From: Clostridia bacterium | GTDB lineage: Bacteria; Bacillota_A; Clostridia; Christensenellales; UBA1242 | DNA: 5,114 nucleotides | Direction: 5' to 3' | Assembly (NCBI GenBank): GCA_017466005.1 | Contig: JAFTUZ010000052.1 | Location: forward strand, 1-5,114 | Part shown: positions 1-4,670 of the stretch, one piece after another | Layout of the letters: every line of letters starts with the position of its first letter | Numbering within the stretch: position 1 is the first letter of the stretch | The notes under the pieces: generated by a model | The model's database searches: none | What the model was told of the DNA's origin: nothing | Seen by the model: the letters and a program-made list of their open reading frames with translations, nothing else | Translations under genes and position numbers: made by a program

Positions 1-1519
1 AAGTACTTCCAGATTCAAACCAATTAGAATCAAAATCAAATGCTGTGCTGGTAGGTGTATCATCGTCTGCTGTGTAGTTTTTAATTTCTATAACTTTTTC
101 TGGTGTTGTAAATGAGTTACCAGCATCATCTGTTGCTGTTGCTTTTACGGTAATATTACCTGTTTGAGCTTTTGGCACTTCAATTGTATAAACACCATTT
201 TTTGCCAATAATGAAGTCCAATTACCATCATCATATTTGTATTCTACAACTAATTTAAGATTAGCATCAGCAATAGTATCTGCTTCATCACTTACAAAAT
301 CAACTGCTTGTACAGAGAAAGTTGTTTTTTCACCAGCAACTACTGTTTTGCTTACATTTAATAATGTTGCTTCTGGTGCTTCAGCATCTTCATAGTTATC
401 TTCTACTGTAATAGTAAATGGGTCGTAGTAAATAGAACTGTTTGTAGAAGTACTATCTCTCATTTGATAACGTACTGTATAAGTACCAGCTTCTGTAAAT
501 TCAAATTCAAATGATTTATCTGCCTCTACTCTTCTTTCTTGGTCAGAAGAATTTGCAGTGTATGTGTAACTTGTACCAGTGGTTTTGTTTGTAATAACTC
601 TTGAGAAAGTTAAATCATCATAATCATCAGTTAAATCCACACCGTAAATTGCTGGGAATTTTACTGTAGTACCAGTTGCTATTTTTGTAGGAATAGCATA
701 ATCAGCAGTTGCTAAAGTACCAGCCTTAAACGCATCTTCTATTTCTTCTGATATTAAATTTTTAACATCATCAAGATTTGTTGTATATTCTTCAACAACA
801 AAAACTTGTGAACCAGTTGTGCCTTTTTTAACATTTTTTATTGTTTTATATTCTGCAGTAGCAGGGTTAACACCACCCAAATCAGAAACTTTATAAGAAA
901 TGTTATAGTTACCAGCTACAGTTGGTTTAAATTTGAAATCTTTGAACAAGTCAGGTCTTTCATCACTATTCCAAGTAATTTTTGCTCCGCCATTACTTGG
1001 TGTGCAAGTTACTGTAATTTCTGTGTAAACAGCAACTTCTTCTCCTGTTACAGTGTTTATTACAGTTGGGTATGGCAACTGTGTTTCAACATTTAATTCC
1101 ATACTTGTTGGCATTGCTGAAGAAAGTGCAGAAATTTTTAAATCAACATCTTTTGTTTGGTCAAAATAATCTGTTGTTACAACTTCAAAATTAAAGGTTT
1201 TCTTAATTGTGTAAGTGTTTGATGATGTGAATGTATAAGTTAATGTATATTTACCTGTTTTAAATGAATTAGCAATATTAACTTTATAATAACCATCACT
1301 GTTTTTTGATAATGCAATTTCTTGTTTTTGTGGGTCTGTTAATGTAACAGTTAAACCAGCAGCCTTTGTTGCAGCATCATCTAAATTGGCAAAATAATCA
1401 GCTGTAAGGTCGCTTGTACCACTTTGAACAAAAATCACATCATCTTCATCTTCTTTTTCTGCACTTTCGTTAATTAAAGATGGGTATGGTAAAACTAATG
1501 TACTACCAGCATTTACTTT
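1..1519 (-). pseudogene. Downstream part of an interrupted Ig-like repeat surface protein (3' end off the window)
   Basis: This stretch continues the reading frame of the secreted protein that starts at 2008, after an in-frame TAA. I checked every codon: 506 consecutive codons lack a stop, and the frame still runs open at the left edge. The product is rich in Thr, Val, Ser, Asp and Glu and looks like a chain of beta-sandwich (bacterial Ig-like) domains. Each domain starts with a Gly-x-Thr...Pro strand and ends in a G-x-Y-x-x-x-Y type strand (KTGKYTLTYTF, VAGNYNISYKV, EAGTYTVRYQM) followed by a short F/I-x-V strand. No in-frame ATG follows the stop until about 1115, and I see no ribosome site there, so independent translation is unlikely. 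An adhesin or cell-wall protein is the likely role by analogy. No anchor (LPXTG, SLH) is visible because the C-terminus is outside the window. I call it a pseudogene fragment only because of the stop. Confidence 0.8.
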
Positions 1520-1771
1520 TTAAGGCAAAATTTGCTTTGAGTTTTCGTCCCAATCAAAACTAGGTACAATAGTATCTATTGCAATTTTAAGTTCTTTAGT
1601 AGCAGTTATAACGCCACCTTTTTCTACTGAATAAGTAACATAATAAACACCTTTATCAGAAGAAAGGTTTAAACGCCATTCACTACCTTCTTTATATGTT
1701 TCAACTGCCTTACCTACAGAGTTTGTAGCAGTAACATTAACTGTACCACTACCAGCAACAGCAGTTGGTAA
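302..1771 (-). repeat. Degenerate tandem Ig-like domain repeats, about 139 residues apart
   Basis: The motif LPYPSLIN (1469-1492) recurs as LPYPTVIN (1055-1078), exactly 138 codons later, and as KFPAIYG near 641-661, with its Pro 140 codons further on. A more diverged opening, VVAGEKTTFSVQAVD, lies near 299-343, and an upstream one, YIVLPTAV, has its Leu at 1769-1771, 93 codons before the LPYPSLIN copy. Each opening is followed by a linker and then a domain-closing G-x-Y strand. Copies are diverged in protein and DNA, so this is old domain duplication, not a recent expansion. Confidence 0.65.
1520..1522 (-). other. In-frame TAA splitting the surface-protein gene
   Basis: The TAA lies inside a repeat, not between domains. 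The residues around it (ILP, stop, KVNAGSTLVLP) align with a later copy in the same gene (AIPTKIATGTTVKFP), with the stop standing opposite a Thr. Both other minus-strand frames close within eight codons past this point (TAA and TAG), so a single indel or a ribosomal frameshift cannot explain it. A substitution, for example CAA to TAA, can. Confidence 0.85.
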
Positions 1772-2008
1772 AACTATATATTTTTTACCATAATGTACAT
1801 GACTTGTTGTATCGTTAGACTTAATTTCACTTGCTTCATAGTTGGTTTTATAACTTGTTATACTTAAAGTATAACCAATATGTGAAGCAGGCGCAGTATC
1901 AGCCATAACTGTAGCATTTTTAGTATCAATACCAGTTAAACCAAAAGTTCCTGCAACCGCTACAACAGCGCCCATACACGCTATCTTTCCAAAGTTTTTA
2001 AATTTCAT
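1520..2008 (-). CDS. Secreted Ig-like surface protein, N-terminal part ending at a premature stop
   Basis: The start at 2008 is chosen because it gives a classic signal peptide (MKFKNFGKIACMGAVVAV...), sits next to the ribosome site AAGGAG, and lies downstream of a strong promoter. An ATG further upstream at 2089 would include the promoter itself and is rejected. Residues 1-5 carry basic charge, about 9-27 are hydrophobic, and cleavage after VMA (residue 36) is likely. Residues about 45-145 form one Ig-like domain, with HVHYGKKYIVLP opening it and DKGVYYVTYSVEKGG near its end. A second domain begins (TIVPSFDWDENSKQILP) and is cut off at residue 162 by TAA. As encoded, the cell would secrete a 126-residue mature fragment with no visible anchor. 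The intact gene evidently continues to the left edge. I do not recognise a named family; adhesin or other surface role is inference. Confidence 0.8.
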   Translation of the reverse strand: MKFKNFGKIACMGAVVAVAGTFGLTGIDTKNATVMADTAPASHIGYTLSITSYKTNYEASEIKSNDTTSHVHYGKKYIVLPTAVAGSGTVNVTATNSVGKAVETYKEGSEWRLNLSSDKGVYYVTYSVEKGGVITATKELKIAIDTIVPSFDWDENSKQILP

Positions 2009-2014
2009 GAAAGT

Positions 2015-2020
2015 CTCCTT
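2015..2020 (-). promoter_or_regulatory. Ribosome-binding site of the surface-protein gene
   Basis: AAGGAG on the minus strand ends six bases before the ATG at 2006-2008. It decides the start against the in-frame upstream ATG at 2089. Confidence 0.85.
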
Positions 2021-2045
2021 GTTCTTTAAATTAGTAAACATAGAT

Positions 2046-2074
2046 ATTTTATAACAATCTTTTGCATTTGTCAA
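2046..2074 (-). promoter_or_regulatory. Sigma-A-type promoter of the surface-protein gene
   Basis: A perfect -35 box TTGACA (2069-2074) is followed, after exactly 17 bases, by a -10 box TAAAAT (2046-2051, five of six matches). Transcription would start near 2037-2040 and leave a leader of about 30 bases before the ATG. The -35 box is embedded in a 14-base inverted repeat (2066-2079). Confidence 0.8.
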
Positions 2075-2079
2075 CAAAT
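2066..2079. promoter_or_regulatory. Inverted repeat over the -35 box, candidate operator
   Basis: ATTTGT-CA-ACAAAT is a perfect inverted repeat with six-base arms and covers the whole -35 box of the surface-protein promoter. A protein bound here would block RNA polymerase. The arms are AT-rich, so chance is possible. Confidence 0.35.
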
Positions 2080-2154
2080 AAAGATACATTTATCTAGAAA
2101 ATTTTACATTCCAGCATTTGATATCATTTTTTGAAATTTAACTATTTATATGCT

Positions 2155-2177
2155 GACAAAATTTGTCTTGTTTTGTC
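2155..2177. promoter_or_regulatory. Upstream palindrome with an extra half-site
   Basis: GACAAA-A-TTTGTC (2155-2167) is a perfect inverted repeat. A further TTTGTC lies at 2172-2177, exactly ten bases after the first TTTGTC (2162-2167). The same TTTGTC string occurs at 2067-2072 in the -35 palindrome. The set could be binding sites for one regulator of the surface-protein gene. This part of the 251-base gap between 2009 and 2259 holds no gene. Confidence 0.3.
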
Positions 2178-2205
2178 TGTTTTACTAAAAAATTTTTTAA
2201 AAATT

Positions 2206-2235
2206 AAAAAGCCCCAGTAAAACTTGGGACTTTTT
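2206..2235 (-). terminator. Intrinsic terminator after the cysteine-rich gene
   Basis: On the minus strand AAAAAGTCCCA pairs with TGGGGCTTTTT to give an 11-pair stem, including one G-U pair, with an 8-base loop; the stem ends in a U run. On the plus strand the wobble position becomes an A-C mismatch, so the hairpin is stronger in minus-strand RNA. It starts 24 bases past the stop at 2260 and insulates the surface gene from upstream transcription. Confidence 0.85.
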
Positions 2236-2259
2236 TCTTGTTAGTAGTTTATCTATAAA

Positions 2260-2472
2260 TTAGCAGTCGCAGTTACAAGATTTTTTCTTAAAGCACATAC
2301 AGAAGAAAAGAAGTAAAATTAAAATTGTACAAAGGTCTATACCGCAGTTAAATATTCCGCAATTTAGTAAAACATAAAGAATTACTAATAATGTTAAAAC
2401 ATCACAACTAGAATTTTTGCTCATAGAATTACAACCACAGCCGTCCATTCCGCCAAACAATTTGTTGAACAT
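2260..2472 (-). CDS. Small cysteine-rich hydrophobic protein, unknown function
   Basis: I do not recognise this 70-residue protein. It has eleven cysteines (residues 12, 14, 23, 38, 43, 48, 58, 60, 66, 68, 70). The N-terminus is short and Gly/Cys-rich (GGMDGCGCNS). A hydrophobic core follows at about 24-37 and 49-60, long enough for two short membrane segments. The end is basic and cysteine-rich (FKKKSCNCDC). There is no cleavable signal peptide. The ribosome site is a perfect AGGAGG eight bases before ATG, which argues strongly that the gene is real and well translated. It stands alone, with a 208-base gap before it and a terminator behind it. Paired C-x-C motifs could bind metal or form disulphides. 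Small Cys-rich hydrophobic proteins occur in spore coats and membranes of Bacillota, but placing it there would be a guess. Confidence 0.75.
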   Translation of the reverse strand: MFNKLFGGMDGCGCNSMSKNSSCDVLTLLVILYVLLNCGIFNCGIDLCTILILLLFFCMCFKKKSCNCDC

Positions 2473-2480
2473 CTTTTGAA

Positions 2481-2486
2481 CCTCCT
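2481..2486 (-). promoter_or_regulatory. Consensus ribosome-binding site of the cysteine-rich gene
   Basis: AGGAGG on the minus strand, a full match to the anti-Shine-Dalgarno sequence, lies eight bases upstream of the ATG at 2470-2472. It is the strongest ribosome site in the window. Confidence 0.85.
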
Positions 2487-2520
2487 AAAATTTATTTGAG
2501 TTAAAAACTCTTTGTGTTTC

Positions 2521-2538
2521 TTTGCAAATTTTGCAAAA
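2521..2538. promoter_or_regulatory. Twin TTTGCAAA palindromes, candidate operator
   Basis: TTTGCAAA (2521-2528) is followed directly by TTTTGCAAAA (2529-2538). Both are perfect palindromes, with centres nine bases apart. They lie immediately downstream of the possible -10 box, where the transcription start would fall. Binding by a regulator is inference. Confidence 0.3.
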
Positions 2539-2566
2539 TCATAAGATACTTTTATAAACTTTTCAT
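2538..2566 (-). promoter_or_regulatory. Possible promoter of the cysteine-rich gene
   Basis: A -10 box TATGAT (2538-2543, five of six) lies 17 bases after ATGAAA (2561-2566, four of six to TTGACA). The leader would be about 60 bases. The -35 match is weak and the region is AT-rich, so this is tentative. The rest of the gap 2473-2680 holds no gene; a 12-base direct repeat, TGTATTTTTTCT, occurs at 2603-2614 and 2633-2644. Confidence 0.35.
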
Positions 2567-2680
2567 TAGGAAATTTAGGTATTTATAGCATATTTTGCGA
2601 TATGTATTTTTTCTTTTGTAAATCTACTCTTTTGTATTTTTTCTCCACATAGCCATAATATTATTTTTTTTAAAAAATTG

Positions 2681-3352
2681 TTACACTTTTTTTAATATTA
2701 TTTCACCACTATTTGGGTCTAGTATAACTGTTATCTCATTATCCTCTTCATCAACAAACAAAACATACCAAAATTTATCATTAAATTGTTTATTAACATC
2801 GGTAATAATTTTTACATATACTTCAAAATTATTTTTTAAGTTAGTATTAATTTCGGTTGTAGCATTATCAACAGCCAAAAACAATGCCTCTTCTGCTGTT
2901 AACTGAAAGTTTTTAGAAATACACTCTAGTTTAGCAACTTCCGAAGATTGTCCATCATTTATATAAACATAAATTTCATCTTCATCTTCTACTTTTACAC
3001 CTAAATCCACAGCATAGCTATCATCATACGGGCTTTTTTCAAATTGACCTTCAAAACTTTCTTCATTAACATCTACTTGATAAGCATAACCTATATTTAT
3101 TTTACTAGTTTTAGGCACTATTGTTACAATAGTAAACTCTACTAAATCAGAACTAATTCCATCAATATTATACGGAGATTCTCGCATACCACTAGTTAAA
3201 GAAACAGCCCAATTTTCGGTTTCTGCTTCAAAATAATTATATCTTACATCTGCTAAATTATTTTTACATTTTTGATGAATATCTTGCCCGCACGAACAAA
3301 AAATTAAAGGTACAACAAAAACTATTGCCAACATATAAAATATTTTCTTCAT
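2681..3352 (-). CDS. Probable lipoprotein with PepSY-like C-terminal domain
   Basis: I chose the ATG at 3350-3352 over the in-frame ATG at 3365-3367. The later one is preceded by an A/G-rich ribosome site (AGGGGGG) and directly begins a lipoprotein signal, MKKIFYMLAIVFVVPLIFCSC. The result is 223 residues. The likely lipidated residue is Cys21 (FCSC); the -3 Phe makes this a weak lipobox. Residues about 30-150 are acidic and beta-rich and match no family I recognise. Residues about 152-222 resemble a PepSY-type unit: an amphipathic helix (TAEEALFLAVDN), then WYVLFVDEEDNEITVILDP and SGEIILKK, close to the Y-x-V...D-x-x-x-G-x-I pattern of that fold. PepSY domains are often linked to inhibition of secreted peptidases, but no target is visible. 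It probably sits on the outer face of the membrane. It is a single gene lying just after the rpiB terminator, with no convincing terminator of its own. Confidence 0.75.
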   Translation of the reverse strand: MKKIFYMLAIVFVVPLIFCSCGQDIHQKCKNNLADVRYNYFEAETENWAVSLTSGMRESPYNIDGISSDLVEFTIVTIVPKTSKINIGYAYQVDVNEESFEGQFEKSPYDDSYAVDLGVKVEDEDEIYVYINDGQSSEVAKLECISKNFQLTAEEALFLAVDNATTEINTNLKNNFEVYVKIITDVNKQFNDKFWYVLFVDEEDNEITVILDPNSGEIILKKV

Positions 3353-3356
3353 CAAT

Positions 3357-3363
3357 CCCCCCT
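3357..3363 (-). promoter_or_regulatory. Ribosome-binding site that decides the lipoprotein start
   Basis: AGGGGGG on the minus strand lies four bases before the ATG at 3350-3352. It falls inside the coding sequence if the upstream ATG is used, and no comparable site precedes that ATG. Confidence 0.6.
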
Positions 3364-3470
3364 GCATTATGTTATAAGCAATTACTATAACAGCAATTAT
3401 TTAATTTAAAAACACTGCACTTTGCAATATTTAATAAAATATATGTAAAAATTAATGCAATAAGAACAGA
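3364..3470 (-). other. Intergenic leader of the lipoprotein gene
   Basis: This stretch is highly AT-rich and has no good -35/-10 pair that I would commit to. It contains AGCAATTA twice (3377-3384 and 3392-3399), 15 bases apart and each next to a TATAA string. No gene or stable hairpin is visible. Confidence 0.4.
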
Positions 3471-3508
3471 AAAAAGAAAAGAACAACATAGATTTTTGTC
3501 GTTCTTTT
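3471..3508 (-). terminator. Intrinsic terminator after rpiB
   Basis: In minus-strand RNA AAAAGAACGAC (3498-3508) pairs with GUUGUUCUUUU (3477-3487) over 11 positions, including one G-U pair, around a 10-base loop. A further C-U5 run follows (3471-3476). It starts five bases past the rpiB stop and closes the four-gene operon. Confidence 0.85.
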
Positions 3509-3513
3509 TATAA

Positions 3514-3942
3514 TTATTCTATATCAAGCATTTCCACACGGTCTTGATACTTTCCACCTAAAAACTCGGTGTTTAAAAATTCTTTTATTATTTTTTTTGC
3601 TTTTCTAAAACTTAAATCTTCTGCCCCAAGCACAAGCACATTGGCATTATTATGTTCACGGCAAAGTTTGGCTATCTTTTTGTTTTTACACAATGCTCCA
3701 CGCACGCCTTTATGCCTGTTTATTGCCATAGACATACCAATACCTGTTCGGCAAATTAAAATACCACGATTATCATTATCTTCTTTTATTTTTTCGGCTA
3801 CTTTATTTGCATAAATAGGAAAATCTACCCTATCAGTACTATTTGTCCCTAAATCTGAAACAGCAACATCATTGGATTTTAACCAATTAAAAATTCTACA
3901 TTTTAAAATATATCCTTGGTGGTCACTTGCAATATAAATCAT
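3514..3942 (-). CDS. rpiB: Ribose-5-phosphate isomerase B
   Basis: This cytoplasmic enzyme interconverts ribose 5-phosphate and ribulose 5-phosphate in the non-oxidative pentose phosphate pathway. The 142-residue length is normal for the LacAB/RpiB family. Visible landmarks are IASDHQGY (residues 4-11), the DLGT turn (30-33), VDFP (39-42), RGILICRTGIGMSMAIN (59-75) holding the catalytic Cys64 and the anion-binding loop, VRGALC (80-85), REHNNANVLVLG (95-106) with His97 for ring opening, and the C-terminal FLGGKYQDRVEML. One oddity is that the usual Gly after the catalytic Cys (CGTG) is Arg65 (CRTG, codon CGA). The start is set by AAGGAGA six bases upstream. Its ATG overlaps the stop of the phosphatase gene as ATGA, implying coupled translation. 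A sugar-phosphate isomerase with another substrate (LacAB-like) is possible but less likely, since Cys is retained. Confidence 0.93.
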   Translation of the reverse strand: MIYIASDHQGYILKCRIFNWLKSNDVAVSDLGTNSTDRVDFPIYANKVAEKIKEDNDNRGILICRTGIGMSMAINRHKGVRGALCKNKKIAKLCREHNNANVLVLGAEDLSFRKAKKIIKEFLNTEFLGGKYQDRVEMLDIE

Positions 3943-4376
3943 ACTTTATCTCCTTGTTCTAAATATGCAACAACCTTAACTAAACCGCTTTTTATTTGTT
4001 TAGCCACATTTATATAAGCATCTACATCTTGACCATAAGGGTCTAAAACATCAAAACCTGTTAAATCTTTAAAACAGATAATCTTTTTTAATCTTGGTAA
4101 AGAAAATTTCTGATTTTCTGTCATTGTTAAAATTAAATCACACTTTTCTAAATTTTGTTTAGTAATTTGAGTTGCTGTATGTTTTGATTTTCTTATACCA
4201 AGTTTTTTTAATGCCACACAGGCATTTTCTGCCATAGGTTCACCTTCATTTACGCTAATTCCAGCAGATAACACTTTGGCTTTAATTTCTTTTTCTTTTA
4301 GCATAGATTTTAAAATACTAACTGCCATTGGCGACCTACAGGTATTACCTGTACAAACAAACAAAACGGTTTTCAT
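3939..4376 (-). CDS. ywlE: Low-molecular-weight phosphatase, probable protein-arginine phosphatase (YwlE type)
   Basis: This 145-residue protein is a complete member of the low-molecular-weight protein-tyrosine-phosphatase fold, cytoplasmic. The P-loop FVCTGNTCRSPMA (residues 6-18) supplies nucleophile Cys8 and phosphate-binding Arg14. The late loop VLDPYGQD supplies general acid Asp112. Tyrosine phosphatases of this fold usually have Ile or Leu at the fifth P-loop position (C-x-G-N-I-C-R-S). YwlE of Bacillus has Thr there, and that Thr is known to favour phospho-arginine over phospho-tyrosine. Here it is Thr12, so arginine phosphatase activity, reversing McsB-type protein arginine phosphorylation, is the better prediction. 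No mcsB is in the window. The start is fixed by AGGAG six bases upstream, which overlaps the TAG of the preceding gene. The end overlaps rpiB by four bases. Tyrosine phosphatase activity remains the alternative. Confidence 0.9.
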   Translation of the reverse strand: MKTVLFVCTGNTCRSPMAVSILKSMLKEKEIKAKVLSAGISVNEGEPMAENACVALKKLGIRKSKHTATQITKQNLEKCDLILTMTENQKFSLPRLKKIICFKDLTGFDVLDPYGQDVDAYINVAKQIKSGLVKVVAYLEQGDKV

Positions 4377-4385
4377 ATTTGTCTC

Positions 4386-4670
4386 CTATTTTGTTTTTTG
4401 TTTCATCATATATAATTTACGTTTACCATCTGTAAACACGGTTGCAGGAAACGCATCTTTTCTTACAGGTACTGCAATAATATTATCCAACGAATTTTTA
4501 ATAATACTTTCTTTTGGAAGATAACTATTGTTTTTTATTGCCACAAGCACTCTTCTTCTTCTAGCAGATTGTTCATTTAAGTTTACAAATTTTATAAATC
4601 CCCAAATTAAAGGAGCAAAGGAAATCATAAATCCTAACACCCATAATGTTACATATGCACCTACACTCAT
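4386..4670 (-). CDS. Small single-pass membrane protein, unknown function
   Basis: I do not recognise this 94-residue protein. Residues about 5-29 form one hydrophobic, Trp- and Phe-rich membrane segment (YVTLWVLGFMISFAPLIWGF). A basic cluster, ARRRRV (residues 36-41), follows shortly after, so by the positive-inside rule the C-terminal part of about 55 residues should face the cytoplasm. That part is basic and predicted mixed alpha/beta (NIIAVPVRKDAFPATVF, then DGKRKLYMM). The ribosome site GAGGTGG ends seven bases before the ATG. The start overlaps the stop of the PHP gene as ATGA, and its TAG lies nine bases before the phosphatase ATG, so the gene is firmly inside the operon. Tight coupling suggests the protein is made together with its neighbours, but gives no function. 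Confidence 0.8.
   Translation of the reverse strand: MSVGAYVTLWVLGFMISFAPLIWGFIKFVNLNEQSARRRRVLVAIKNNSYLPKESIIKNSLDNIIAVPVRKDAFPATVFTDGKRKLYMMKQKTK

Noticed and set aside
1520..1522. Alternative genetic code in which TAA is sense
   Set aside because: TAA ends rpiB, the lipoprotein gene and the cysteine-rich gene at the expected family lengths or just before terminators, so TAA is a normal stop here.
1500..1530. Programmed frameshift at the A-run beside the TAA of the surface gene
   Set aside because: Both alternative frames meet a stop within eight codons, and the frame is the same on both sides, so shifting would not restore the protein.
2009..2089. N-terminal extension of the surface protein to the ATG at 2089
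   Set aside because: It would place the perfect promoter and the AAGGAG site inside the coding region and bury the signal peptide behind 27 extra residues.
2622..2654. Ten-codon frame MAMWRKNTKE on the minus strand
   Set aside because: It is very short, has no ribosome site, and lies in AT-rich spacer; chance is the better explanation.
2655..2703. T/A-rich tract after the lipoprotein stop as a terminator
   Set aside because: The only pairing is a short run of A and T with no G-C pairs, too weak to call an intrinsic terminator.
3569..3814. Open frame of 81 codons on the plus strand
   Set aside because: It lies antisense inside rpiB, whose protein is clearly conserved; there is no supporting ribosome site.
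4276..4524. Open frame of 82 codons on the plus strand
   Set aside because: It is antisense to the phosphatase and small membrane-protein genes and has no domain or ribosome site of its own.
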